Numbered from the stretch's first letter, positions 24,234 to 36,218 are shown. The stretch is DNA of 64,000 bases from Tetrahymena thermophila SB210 (GCF_000189635.1 NW_002475926.1:451886-515885), one strand, 5' to 3'. The notes: generated from the sequence alone by a model not told the origin. Translations and numbers: made by a program.

Positions 24234-26250
24234 TCAGAGAGAATCCTTTCTGATATTTAATATTTCTTCATCTCCTTCAGGAACGTACCAATCTTTCTTG
24301 GCAAGGACACGACTTGTGTAGCCCTTTTCATTTGAGACATCACGTTTAACAGTGATGAATCCAGGGATTTTAATTTCTTAATCTTCTTAAAGCTTAGCTT
24401 TGAGTAAGCTGAAACCTTCTTTTACATTTAAGTAAGTATCGATAACATAATAGATACCTTCCCACATGAAACAGATTCTTTCTTTAAGGAGAGGTTAGCG
24501 TGTGGGATCACGAAGAGATAATAAGAAGAGGTATTCTTTGAAGTTGAGTTATTTCTTTTGAGTAGAAACCTAAACATCATTTATGAATTCATTTTATGAC
24601 CACAAGTAGACAAATTAACTACCTTGTCCTCTTCTACGAACTTTAGTATATATTTTATGATTTTTATCTTTAATAGGTAAGTTGTGTTAAATGAAGACAT
24701 CTTCAATATAGAACTTTTGTATTTTAATGTTAGCTTCATTTGATGAAACAAAGTTAGAGTATTCGAGTAAATATCTTTTATGCACTTTATTAAGAGATCC
24801 TGAGAGACCAACTGATAGTCTAACTATACTTACTAACTTATCTAGCTTGTCTTCAAAATTCTTCACTGAAATATTATCTATAATTTAATAGTTAGGGTGA
24901 CCCAACCAAGCGAGTTAAAGCTTTCTGTCGACAACAATAGCATCACTAGGAGATTCGTGTCTGACATCATTATCCTTGTTGTAGTAATTTTAAGCACCAT
25001 CAGCAGCAGTTACTAAATGAATGACTAAATCGTATCTATTTATTTATTTTAAATAAAGTTAATTTAATTAATTATAAATTTTATTTAGATTTGTTTTGAT
25101 TAAATTCATAGAATTTTCTTTTTTGTTACAAAAATAAAGATTTTAAAAAAGAAAACAAAAGAGAGATTCTCTGATTTGATTTAAGACAAATAGAATAGGT
25201 ATATGCAGTGAATGAGTGAAAGGTATCTTAGATTTATTTCTTTAAATTGAATGCAGTAAAAGAATCAAATTTAAATAAAACAATTGTCTAAATTTATTTG
25301 CTGAATACAATCTTATAATGCTTTAGCTTTTTTAAATATCTATGATCGATCATTATTTAAAATACCTACTTATTGATTAAATGAATTTTGTTTTTTATTT
25401 AAATCTATTCTATTTAAACTATCCAAGTTGATTGATTCACTGACTATTCTAAGTTGAAATTATCTAAGAGCTTGGTAAATTGTGTTAAAACGTTTGAATT
25501 TTTGAAATTAAATTAATATATAAATTGTTTTATCCATTACCTTTTATCACGAATTTGGACTTCAGTTAAACCCATCTATTCTAGCATCTTGTTCCATAGG
25601 TTAGGGGGAAGATAAGCAGATCCATCCATAAGACCTCTGTCACAAAGAATAACAGATTTTCTATTTGAAAGCTTTGCAATACCATGGAACGAGTCTTCAA
25701 GTTGTACTTGAGTCTTCATCAAGGCCTTTTGGAAATTAATTTACTAGGTGTCATCGTAATGAGACATATCAATCATACCACCTCCATTTGCTATCATAGT
25801 AGCAGCTTCGGGGACAGTAAATACATTAAAACCTTCATCACGTAACTTTTCAGAAAGAAGAACCAAACCTGAGGTTTTACCAGCACAAGGACCACCAGTA
25901 ATACAAATTTTATGAACGAGTTTATTGGATTCGTTAACAGACTTAGAAATCTACTTTTCAAGAGCAAGTTCGTTTTCTAAATTTTGGCTGCTTTCTTTCT
26001 TTTAGTTATTAGATTTTGCAAAAGCTGACAAAATTTACTAATCAAGCCCGTTTTCAGCATCTAATTCAGAGGGTTAAGCACTTTATGATTCAGCTTTTTA
26101 TTCTACGAGCTTGAGAAGTTACTTTAATTAAACTTCTCTGTTGTTAATACTTTGAGAGCACTTATTGGCTACAATAGCACTAATAGCTGCACTTCCAGCT
26201 AGAGCTAATCCCTTAAGGATGCTAGAAAGTTAAGTATTTGAATCACTCAT
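24234..26250 (-). CDS. TTD14-like P-loop NTPase with C-terminal CYTH-type domain
   Basis: Two exons, 26250-25541 and 25035-24234, joined in phase 2 (RDK-R-YDLVIH) across a 505-nt GT..AG intron; 503 aa. Residues 12-28 are hydrophobic (possible membrane anchor). The P-loop GGPCAGKTS is at 119-127, followed by the AAA_28-type segments VPEAATMI, LEDSF, and LCDRGLMDGSAY (Walker B-like CDRG). The C-terminal half has RYLLEY, IQKFYIEDVFI and KVRRRGQGSQFVYLW, typical of the TTD14/TRPL translocation defect 14 family, where the region is CYTH-related and the protein binds GTP and phosphoinositide. Function in ciliates is inferred from the family only. Start chosen at the first ATG of the long frame. It is the first conserved gene after the duplicated left region and is convergent with it. 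Confidence 0.85.
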
Positions 26251-27956
26251 ATTAATATTGATTGTTTTTTTTACAAAATTTTTATAAAGGATAACTTATA
26301 TTAGAATTAACTTATGCTTGCTTTAGTGAGAGGGTATAAGCTTTTCTTGATGATGTCAAAGAAATGTTTATAAAGCCTTTTACTACTACCTTTTATGAGA
26401 TTATTTTATCTGTCTAAAACTAAATGATTAGTTCTTTAGATCGTTTAATTTTTTTAAACAAATAGGAATAATTTTGGGATAAAAAATAATCCAAATAAAT
26501 TATTTATAATTAGCCGCTAATTTTTAAAGCCTACATTGCAAAGCAAAGCAAGAGTCCCCCTCCTCTTCTTATAATATTTAACTAGCTTTACCAAATTTCA
26601 AATAAATCTTTTTTATTTTAAATATCTTAAGATATGCTTCTAGCATTAACACTAATTTTATGTAATTGAATAGACAATGCATTCCTGCATGCTTAACTTG
26701 GTCCCTCATTTTTCAGCCCGCAAATTTTAGTATCTCATTTATACTTAGCATCAATTTAAAATCTTTTGAATTCTTAAGAGTTCTACAAATTTAAATGAGA
26801 GAGAGTATTCACAATAAAATAAATATTTTAATGCATGAATAAATACAAAGTAAGCAATCTGCATAGAAAAGTATGCTTGTAAGTGTTATTTAAATAGAAA
26901 TGTCCAAGAATTATAAAATTTACTCAAGTAGCTTCATAGAATAGAGGCATATTTTTTATCAAAATCGATAATATTTAATGAAAAACGAAGGAGAATTATA
27001 GATAAAAAGCTATAATTAGTAAAGTTAAATGTTACATTTTATTTGGTGGAGAGATTTAGGATATAAACTACCTTTAATTACTGTTTAACAATCAAGCAAC
27101 AGATTAAGATTTTATAACAAGTTAAGCATCAAAGTGAATATTTATTTAATATTATTTATTAAATTAAACACCACACATAAGATAAAGTAAAATGCATCAT
27201 AAATGATTGCTGTTATTAGATAAGCAAATAGTACATTTTAAAATTGATTGATGAAGTTCTATTTATTGTAATCTCTAAAATCTTATTCAGACTAAGACAA
27301 TAAATACCTTAACAATATTTAAAGTAGGTAGGTAGGTTAATCTTTGTTTAATGAGCTTGCTTGCTAAAATGACTTTGGCTTAAAAAGTAAATCGGAAATT
27401 CATATATTTCTATATCTTTTATTTTTATACCGATTTAATTATTTCTTAAAAAAATAAGAAAATACAAAATAAATTCAAATGAAATAAATATAAAACGACA
27501 TTTATTTTTTATTATTTTTCTAAATTAAAAAATTTCATTCAGTTCGTGTGTTGTTTCTTCTTCAGTATTTTTGAGAAATTTACTAGTAATATTATATTTA
27601 ACATACCTATTAAAGTTTTTTATAGAACAATTTAGAGTACCCCTTTAAATATAGTTTGGGGATAAATGTAATTTATTTATATACCAAACTCCTTTTAATA
27701 ATTTATTTTATTAGTTGACCCATCAAATTTATTTATTTTCAAAAGCATAATATAAAATTAAAATGAAACGAAGTATAATAGATTTAATTATTTTGTTTTT
27801 ATTTTTTAGAAAAAAGATAAAGATTTATTATAATTTTATTAAATTTATTAAAAATAGATAGATATTGAAGCAGCTAGTTTGTTTTTATTAGTCATCATAT
27901 GTACAAATATTTTTAATTAAATTATATAAAATTAAACTAGATTATTTTTTTGTATT
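26251..27956. other. 1.7-kb intergenic region, less AT-rich than others
   Basis: Upstream of the TTD14-like gene and downstream of the coiled-coil gene. The stretch about 26490-26800 is richer in C/G than usual spacers, with a C tract (AGTCCCCCTCCTCTTC) at about 26552, but I find no coherent ORF, tRNA or snRNA there. It may be promoter or leader. Confidence 0.4.
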
Positions 27957-29495
27957 TCATTAATTTTTAGATCCATCGGTACTTATTTCATGGAATGCAG
28001 GAGAGTTTTAAGCTGAGCTACGTCTAGAGGAACTTTATTTATCTTAGCCTTTGAGAGCATCTATGACTCTTCTATTGCCTTTTGGAAAACAAATTTATTA
28101 CATAAAGTTATTTATAGAAATTGTAATTAATTACTATTTGGAGTTGTTCCTTCAGAAATAGGATTGTATGAAAATGCATTAATTTATAAGTTAACATGGT
28201 TAGCATTCTACGAATTCCCTCTATGAGATTTATCAACTGAAGGACTTTGTTTATGTAACCTTTCAACCAGCACAGAATTATTGACTGCATAGTAATGGTG
28301 CTTGCGTATTCCTTTTGCTGTATTCCTATGAGGACTTGAAGGACTATAGTATTGCTATAAATTTTTACTTAAAGATAGTTACTGGCTTGGAGATGTATTT
28401 CTTGCTTAAATTAGTATATCTTCGAAATCCTTCATAGCCTTTGTTTGTAAAGTTTATGTATTTTTTAAATTCTAGACCATTTTCATTTCCTATTTTTCTA
28501 GCTGCTATACCTCAAACTAGATAAGCAAAATAAGAATTATTTATAAATAAATCAACATTGCTTTAAAATTAATTTAATATTTATTTACTTCTTTAATTTC
28601 TCTTTTCTGAACTTCTTAGTGCAACTTCTTAGAATAGTTTCCTTTAGCTCTTTGAACTTTCAATTCCTTTTACAATAGAATTGTTTAATATCATAAATAT
28701 AAAAGCATTTATTTATTTATTACTTATATTTTTTCTTTACGATACTCTGCTTCTCGTTCTTGGGATTTGATAGAATTAGTTTTAGAAAGCTTTTATTGAA
28801 AGAGGTCCTCGCTAACTCTGTTGATGTATTCTTTATATTTCTTTTATTAATAGCTAACTTAATATTTAATCTTTGATGATATAAATTTTACTATTTTTGA
28901 TTGCTTAAGTTATTATGCTTCTTATTGAACCTTATGTTAAATAGATTCGTTTATAAGTTACTTAGCAATTTTTGAAATGTCTTTCACTTCTTGGACTTAT
29001 TGATGCTTTTAGACAACCTATTCTTCATATTCTTATTTTCTCTATTTATTTAAAATGATCAATTTAATAATATCCCTTTATGTCTAATAAAATCTCTACT
29101 CTTTTTCTCTCTTCTGAGGTTTTAATGTTACGCTCTCTAAATGAGAGTATTTCACTTGCCTTCTTTTGTGTATCATTTATTTTTTTTAGCGTTTTTTGTT
29201 CTTCTTAGTTAATAAAACGAATTCTGTTATATAAAAGTTAAGCTTCATTTTCTGCTTTTTTGTATAAATATCTCTAGTCGGTAATTTTCATCGATTTGTT
29301 GTAAGAAGTATCATACATATCCATAATAGCTACATTATGGATGAGATTGTTTGCGTTAAATGAAGTAGCTGTTAAGTACAAATTGCTTGAATGATTTAAT
29401 GAATGCGATCTATCTGTTGTTGATCTAGGAGAATTCTAAGAACTCTAAGGACCTTAATAATATTTTGGGGTATTATAAATTAAATTGCTAGCCAT
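27957..29495 (-). CDS. Coiled-coil Ser/Gln-rich protein, function unknown
   Basis: Five exons: 29495-29100, 29041-28724, 28666-28589, 28516-28135 and 28078-27957; all four introns (56-72 nt) have GT..AG ends and the joined frame gives 431 aa. Phases are 0, 0, 0 and 1. The N-terminal about 70 residues are Ser/Asn-rich; residues about 80-280 are highly charged Glu/Lys/Gln helix typical of a coiled coil (TLKKINDTQKKASEILSFRE, YEEQVVQKHQQVQEVKDI). The C-terminus is low-complexity with SPSSPHRNT and SSSRRSSAQNSP, possible phosphorylation sites. I do not recognise a family; a cytoskeletal or ciliary role is only a guess from composition. Exon junctions were chosen because they restore frame between protein-like segments; the last junction (AGC codon split) rests on composition alone. 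Confidence 0.7.
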
Positions 29496-30370
29496 TTTAA
29501 TTATGGTTTGAAAATATAGTGCTATAAAGTTAAACTAATTCAATTAAAACTTTAATTTGATAACTATTGGTGTTTATTTGCAATCTTTTTCACTAAATAT
29601 ATAATTTTTGCTTGCAAATTATTTGATATTTGAGGATATTACTTGTATATATGGTTAATATTTTACCAAATATTATTTAATTTTTTAATGAAATAAATAT
29701 TAATGTTTAAAACTAATTGAATGGTATTTAGGTGTTGTATTTAACACAATAAAATTATAAGCTTGACTTATTCAATATAATAGATTTAATAAACTTTGAA
29801 TTATTTCAATCTACACTTAGCTTCATCTTCCAAAAGAAAATATTTTTATTTATTTTAAATTTTTAATTAATAAACTTTCTTCTAAAATTTAAATTTTACA
29901 TAAAATATATGTCTTCTTAATTTAATTTTAAGTGAATTTTCATAATATTTTCCTTCACATATGCCTCCTGATTGATTAAAATTTTTATGTTTTCAAATTA
30001 TCTCAAAACATAAATAAGTTCATATTAATTTACAAAAATAAATTTTATTTATCTAGCTTATCTATCTTCAATTCCAAGAAATCAAGAAATAGAAAAGTTT
30101 GAAAATCTTTAAATTTTAGTTACTTAAATTTTAGAATGAAGTTAAAACTAAATTATATAAATATTTAAATGTAAATCATAACATCTTCTTAATTGTTAAA
30201 ATAAAATTTTTTTATAATTTTAAAAGCAAAATTTATCGATTGACTAGAATTATGTCAATAATAAAAATGGTTTATCTATTATTTATCAATTTGTTATTTA
30301 GTAAAAATCAATATTAGAAAATTATATTTATCTTTTGTAAAGATTAAAATGGAGAGCTTTAATGTTTTAA
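29496..30370. other. AT-rich intergenic region
   Basis: Upstream of the coiled-coil gene and downstream of the F-box gene. Nothing recognised. Confidence 0.5.
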
Positions 30371-32264
30371 TCAATCTCCACTACTTATATAAAAAACAAA
30401 TATATCTCCTACTCTAAGCTAGATTGTAGTTTCATTATCTTAATAAAGACCTTTTCTTTTTATTTCACATATTTAATCTTCTGAATCATCTAATATTTAT
30501 ATGTATACACCTAGCTTTTCTTTGCTTTTTTACAAAATACCGTTTGCTATTAATAAATTAATATGTAAAATATAATTTAGATTTAAATATTTTTACATGG
30601 TTGTTTAGCGATATAGATATGCTTACTTGTAATTATATCTACACCAGCACAGTAAACTTCTTTTAAATGCAAGTAAGGTGAAAAATCATCTATCCTCTTT
30701 TTATTAATCTTATGGAAATATTCATATAGTACCCAGTCTGAGTAAATTTCTTCTGTTTCACAAATTCTCTCTTTCTCGTAATTGTCTATCTTATTTGGAT
30801 CTATATAAATTGGTACACTGGGTATGCTACCAGTAGTTAATTCTTTCCATTGAATGCTATATATGTTGACTAGTCCATTCATGTTAAAAAAGTTTACTGA
30901 TATTTTAATGTTATCTCCTATTTTTACTGGAGTTATAGGCTAAATAAATGCTACTTTTTTTTTGTCATAATTATGCTAATATTTTTTTTAAATTAATCTA
31001 TAAACTATATAAACACAAGTTTATTTACATTGCAATCGTCTTTATAAGCCCAAATTGTACGAGAGCTCTTCTTTTGGACTGCATCTATATGGTATTCACA
31101 GAGATATTTTTTCTGCTTTTGTTAACTTTTATATTCATCTACTCTTCTGAATGATTTGTAAGTATATTTAATGCTGACTGTTTTATCTAATTTTATAAAT
31201 AAATTGATAAATAAATAATTAGATTTAATAATTACATTTAATCATAAAAATTATAAAATATTTTTTCAACTTTATTAAGCTATGCACTAACATATTTAAA
31301 AATAAAATTTTATTCCTAATTTAAAAGAAAATATCTCAAAATAAAGCTTTAGAAATATATCATCTGATAGATTATTTTTAGTTTATTTAATAAAAAAACA
31401 AAAAAGTTTTTTCACTAAAACTGAAAATTATTTTAAAAATAATTAAAAGTTTTTTATCTTAATTTGATAGATTATTATTAAAAATATTATAATAAAATTT
31501 ATTGTTCAGAACCTTTTTATTTTGATATATTTCATATTTTATTTTTAATATTCTTAGCTTATTTTAAAACATTTTCCCTATTTTAAAAATAACTTAAGCA
31601 ATATTAATAGCTAAACTTAAAATGTTAATAGTAAAATAAATAATATTTATAAAAATAAAGATATTTTATAGGATAAAAAATATTATTATTTATGTTTTTA
31701 TGGAAATTAATTATCTATATAGAATAAATTCTTACTACTAATTGATGGGAGTACTTCTGCACAAATATTTCTATCCATTCTAAATCCAAAATGGTTATTT
31801 ACTTTTATTGGCTTAATAGTAAGATAGGAATTTTTGAACAACAAGGCATTGGAATAGCTTTTTATGAAATCGTTGTCTATTTTGAGTAGCTCTGTTTCAA
31901 TACATTCGTGTAACTTATAGTACCATAAAGGAGATACCATTATTATGCTAATATAATCATTCATCAAAAAGGAAAGTATCATGTATAAAACTGAAGAAGG
32001 TAGCTTTTGAAACAGGTACTCATTAACATTGCAATTCACTTTAATTTTAAGCTATTGATAATTTTAATACCCATATTAAGGCTATTAATTTTGCCCATTC
32101 ATTTATATAATTCTTCCATTCACTTGTTGATAATTTCCTGGCTAGTATTACATATTTTGTTAAAATCTCTGCTACTGTTGCATTTACATTTACCCTTAGG
32201 GTGTCTAATAATATTAATTCTAAGTTTATTACTATTGCTATTGAATTTATTGTCTTCCTTGCAT
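30371..32264 (-). CDS. F-box protein with Gln-rich N-terminus
   Basis: Four exons: 32264-31736, 31186-31029, 30939-30597 and 30546-30371; 401 aa. Residues 1-75 are Gln/Asn/Tyr-rich, with nearly all Gln coded by TAA/TAG. Residues about 85-125 (QKLPSSVLYMILSFLMNDY, then SPLWYYKLHECI) form an F-box, which binds Skp1 in SCF ubiquitin ligases. The C-terminal 250 residues are beta-rich and probably the substrate-binding part: SIKYTYKSFRRVDEY, TPVKIGDNIKISVNFF, QLRVGDIFVFYISSGD. Introns of 549, 89 and 50 nt restore frame; the first has a good GTAAGA donor, and its acceptor could lie 9 nt later (ATAAAACAG) without changing frame. The start at 32264 is the first ATG that keeps the Gln-rich leader open; a start further upstream cannot be excluded. 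Confidence 0.7.
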
Positions 32265-32433
32265 TGATGATTAATTCTAGTTTAAATAGTATAAATAAAT
32301 ATTTTAAATCTTAAATGGCTTTCTCTAGAAAATTAATGAGATTATCAAAATTTTAATCTGATTATTTATTTTACTTAATACTAAGTAGGTTAGCTCAGCT
32401 CTCCTTTCTCTATTTAACTTTAAACCCTTAAAA

Positions 32434-32969
32434 TCATCTTTTAAATGGTTTCGCTTTTGTGATTATTGAATTATAAATTGCTGTTTTTATTAGTGCCTTA
32501 TGTCTAATTAGGTTTTGAAATATCAATGCCCATATAATACAACCACTAAAAACTATGATAAGAAGAAGATTTGTCTATGAATAGCCTGCAAGCTATTTAA
32601 TTTGCTAGTAATCTATTATCGAATCTTTAGGATATGGTTTGCTGTTGCTTGGTTCTCCTTCTATTCTACGGAAAATGTTCAAATAAATAAGAATTTTTAT
32701 TAATTATATTTCTTTACTCAAATAGTTATTAAAAGTAAAGTAAAAATATCGTTTAATACTTAATATAGTAAAAATTATTACTGATTAACTTGATTTAAAT
32801 AATTTTTAATTTGTTTAATAATTAATATTTTTTTATGCAAAACTAAAGTAGTTTGTTTGTTTGTTTGTGCTAATATTCCGCTAATTAAATATCCTTATTA
32901 TTAATTTATTAATTAAATCTTAATTCACTTTATTTTACCTTCTTACTATTTAAACAACTCAAACCCCAT
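32434..32969 (-). CDS. Small single-span membrane protein, unknown
   Basis: Exon 2 (32665-32434) is clear: IEGEPSNSKPYPKDS, a membrane segment NLLLIIVFSGCIIWALIFQN, then a basic tail NLIRHKALIKTAIYNS ending KPFKR and TGA. It has no ATG of its own. The best exon 1 I see is 32969-32947 (MGFELFK), with a GTAAGA donor and a 281-nt intron ending CCGTAG, giving 84 aa in frame. That first exon is an inference. If right, its start codon is only 25 nt from the start of the divergent gene at 32995. The topology (short polar N-side, one span, basic C-side) would suit a small subunit of an organelle membrane complex, but I recognise no family. Confidence 0.5.
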
Positions 32970-32994
32970 TTTTTTCAATAAAATTTATATAAAA

Positions 32995-33510
32995 ATGTCT
33001 GCGGAACTTACAAATGAGTGCACAGAACTATTTACTTAAGTGTAAAATAATGTCGATCAAGCAATGAACTCATTTAATTCAAAAGTAACCAATAAAAATA
33101 AAAAAGACCCTCACTAATTATATTAATCTTCACTTTAAAAATCAAAATAATAGATATTTGATAATTTAATATCTGAGTTTTCTAAATTAGACAAAGACAT
33201 GATGAATATTTCGAATGTAAATTTTTAAAAATAATTATAAACCTAACAAAAATGTGGATTTAGTTTATCTATTATTTGATTAAACCATCATTTTTAAAAA
33301 TTATTAATTGCTCATTTGTTTTTGTATGAAAATAATTATTAAGAACTTGAATAAAAGTGTTTTGGAAGCAGAAAAATCAAAGAATATGTAAATACTTTAT
33401 ATATTAAAACTAAATAATTACAATTCATATTTTTTATTTAATTTATGAATAGGGCCAAAGAAACTATTGATAAACTTAAGTTGAATGTAGAAGTTAACAA
33501 AAAGTATTGA
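32995..33510 (+). CDS. Small coiled-coil protein, unknown (107 aa)
   Basis: Three exons: 32995-33216, 33344-33387 and 33453-33510, phases 0 and 2, introns 127 and 65 nt with GTAAAT donors. The 44-nt middle exon is needed to restore frame. The protein is a single amphipathic helix-rich chain: SAELTNECTELFTQVQNNVD, DNLISEFSKLDKDMMNI, NLNKSVLEAEKSKNMAKET. Length and helix pattern resemble small mediator- or tether-type subunits, but I do not assign it. It is divergent from the small membrane-protein gene and convergent with the dCMP deaminase gene, 113 nt away. Confidence 0.6.
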
Positions 33511-33623
33511 TTGAAGTGGTTAATTAATAAAAAAAATATATTTTAATATACAACTATTTATTTAGGATAAAAAAAATTAATTAACTAATTAGTTCTTTAT
33601 TTTATTATATGTAAATAAATTTA

Positions 33624-35008
33624 TCAGTAAACATAATCATCTAAAGATAATTTTTAAAGAATCAACATATGACTTGGATTCTAATTGTTGTATTCATCAA
33701 TAATATCTTTACTTTTATTACTATCAAAATCTTCCATGTAAACTATTCTAGTTACTCCCTAATTATTGATAAATAAGTGTTTGAAAGATAAAACTCATTA
33801 AAAATAATTATTACACTTTAAATTATAACTTTTGCACACATTCTACAAGGGAAGAGGGTTGTATACATAGTTGGTTCAAATTACTTGCTCTCTCTTACAC
33901 CAATGTCTAATAAGCAGTTCTCTTCAGCATGGATGCACCAGCATTAGTCTAAACCTTAACCTTATGCAGTATTTTGATTACATCTTTCACAGCCTCCTAA
34001 AAATAAAATATTAAATTAGATAAACTATAATATATATCTCTTTCAATGATGCATACCGTAAAAGCAATCCTTCATCCTTAATGGAGTTCCATTATATCCT
34101 GTTGAAAGAATTCTTTTTTCTTTAGAAATCAAAATAGCTCCTACACTATATACAAAACGAAGAATTAAATTAATATATGTTTAATATCTTATACCTTCTT
34201 TTATTGCAGTTGCTTCTTTTTTTTACCTCTACTGCTAACCTCATGAAATATTCATCCCAGCTTGGCTTATATTCTCTCAGTATTTTTTTTTCATTTTCTA
34301 TTAATAAAATTAATTTTAAAACTTTTGATAAAATGCCAAATATTACTTGAAATGTAATTATCTAAATCATCTACACTTCCTTCATTACTTACTGTTACTT
34401 TAAATTCTTGAATGATACCTTAAATATTCAACCCATAATTAACCTTTATATTTTAAGGCATAAATTAATATTCTATTAATGAAAATAAACAAATAAATCA
34501 ATAAATAAATTGTCAAGCTAAAATTCTAGTTTACGCAATCATCTAAAAGGCAAAACATATTTAGGTCTATATCACCTGAATATTTGTTATATTTATTTTT
34601 GAAGTTTTCAAAGCGTGTTAGTAAAGGACAGTCCAAGTATATTTTATGGAAGAAATTTCTTTTTGATAAAAATTAAACTTCATTATTCGTGTAAATTCTA
34701 CTAATTATTGTAGGTAATGTCCATTCTTCTAACAGTTTTTTGCATCTTTTTTCATATTAATTTTTAAGATTTGCTTTAATGGTATTTATTTCTTCCATTA
34801 AAATTTATTTCAATTCCTATTATGTTGCTCCTTATTTTCTAAGTTTAACAATAAGTTAGATTAGGTTCTCCAAGGGAATATCATCTCCTTTTATGCATCT
34901 AAGACCTCTCTTAGTAATCAATTCACAAAAGGTTGTTTTTCCAGAGCAGATCTTTCCTACTAAGCCAATTATAATTTAGAATTATTTCTTGTTATTTTTC
35001 TCAGCCAT
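33624..35008 (-). CDS. dCMP deaminase with N-terminal P-loop kinase-like domain
   Basis: Six exons: 35008-34535, 34443-34347, 34297-34195, 34145-34057, 33996-33815 and 33758-33624; introns of 91, 49, 49, 60 and 56 nt; 359 aa. Residues 15-26 contain a Walker A motif (G18 to T25, GKICSGKT), so the first about 160 residues look like a nucleotide-kinase-type P-loop domain. The rest is a deoxycytidylate deaminase: YFMRLAVEVKKRSNC, VGAILI, ILSTGYNGTP, zinc ligands H277 (HAEEN, catalytic E279), C305 and C308 (FPCRMC), and IIQSGVTRIVY. It would convert dCMP to dUMP, feeding dTMP synthesis. The first Cys pair CERC probably also binds zinc, as in eukaryotic enzymes. A similar P-loop extension is known in fungal dCMP deaminases. 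All junctions were checked by frame and family alignment. Confidence 0.9.
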
Positions 35009-35906
35009 TTCTAAAAATTTTTAATTTTAGTATTAAGATTTTTAATTTACAATTTAATTAGATTTAAATAGCGATTTTTAATGACCATTATCAAATTTAT
35101 ATTTTTAAGACTAATTTATTCTTAAATGGTAAATACTAATAAAAGATTTAATTCTTAAATTAGGTTTAAAATACTTTTGAATATTATTATTTAAATAATT
35201 AAATATTCTAGTTTCAATAAGAATTTGTAATCACTCGATTTTCAATTATAAACTACAATCATAATTATTAAATAAGCAAAAATGCGCTATTTTACTCAAT
35301 TTTAATATTGAATTTAATATTTAAGAGAGGAAAAATTTCATGTTAAAATCAAATTTGAGTTTTTAACAATTAAGAAATGAAAGAAATAAGCAAAATTATA
35401 AATTTTATGGTTTTTCAAAAGGGAATTTAGAAAAATCTTAAATGGAAAGAAAGTAGAAAAAAATTAAAATTTGATATAGAAAAATGAATGAGGATAAGAT
35501 GAGAGTAGTGCAATAAGAAATTAAGGAGAATACTTAAAGTTAAACACATAATAATATTAAATTAGAAAAAGATTAGTATAAATTTCATTAAACTGGTATA
35601 TTTAATTAATTATTAATAAAGCCTTTATGTATAAGTAATAAATTAGCTTTATGTTTTAGTTTAGTTATTCATAATGGCTAATTGTGAATTGATTAAGTAA
35701 GTTATTATTTTTCTTAAGTTAATTTATTGTGAATAAGTTCTAAACATTTCTGTCTCAATCTCTCAATGCACTTTAGAAAATTGCTACACTAACACTCGAT
35801 AGAAAAAAGCATACTCTCTCAGATAAAAGAACTAGATAATTACACTATTACCTTTGAGTAAGCATGCAGCTTTTTACTTTTTAATTTTTTAAGATAAATA
35901 TTTTGT
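35009..35906. other. Intergenic region, H4 3' flank and dCMP deaminase 5' flank
   Basis: About 900 nt. Holds the promoter side of the dCMP deaminase gene and the 3' side of histone H4. A purine-rich segment at about 35370-35560 has only short ORFs. No metazoan-type histone stem-loop was recognised 3' of H4. Confidence 0.45.
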
Positions 35907-36218
35907 TCAACCACCGAAACCATAGAGAGTTCTGCCTTGTCTCTTGAGGGCGTAGACAACGTCCATAGCAGTGACGGTTTTTCTTCTAGCGTGTTCAGTG
36001 TAAGTGACAGCGTCTCTAACAACGTTTTCTAAGAAAGACTTCAAGACTTGTCTGGAGTCGTCGTAAATGAAAGAGGAAATTCTCTTAACACCACCTCTTC
36101 TAGCTAATCTTCTGATAGCGGGCTTAGTAATACCTTCAATGGAAGCCTTGTTAGACTTTCTGGAGTGTCTCTTGGCTCCGACTTTACCCATACCTTTACC
36201 ACCTTTACCACCGGCCAT
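35907..36218 (-). CDS. HHF: Histone H4
   Basis: Intronless, 103 aa plus TGA. The sequence is a complete H4 with the Tetrahymena-type tail ([20 protein letters not shown], lacking Arg3), the core [19 protein letters not shown], and the end [14 protein letters not shown]. It packages DNA in nucleosomes with H3, H2A and H2B. Codon use stands out from the neighbours: third positions favour C and G (GTC, AAG, CTC), and both Gln residues are CAA, never TAA or TAG, as expected for a very highly expressed ciliate gene. No H3 gene is adjacent on either side, so this is a solitary H4 copy. The species may have a second H4 elsewhere, so I cannot say whether it is HHF1 or HHF2. CCAAT and GC elements lie about 170-190 nt upstream. 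Confidence 0.98.
   Translation of the reverse strand: MAGGKGGKGMGKVGAKRHSRKSNKASIEGITKPAIRRLARRGGVKRISSFIYDDSRQVLKSFLENVVRDAVTYTEHARRKTVTAMDVVYALKRQGRTLYGFGG

Noticed and set aside
24581-24811. Minus-strand ORF inside the TTD14-like gene
   Set aside because: The correct frame, using TAA/TAG as Gln, gives the conserved C-terminal domain; this frame does not.
32007-32267. Plus-strand Leu/Ile-rich ORF of 86 codons, hydrophobic like a membrane protein
   Set aside because: It is the complement of the Gln-rich leader (TAA/TAG/CAA) of the F-box gene, which continues in frame into a real F-box.
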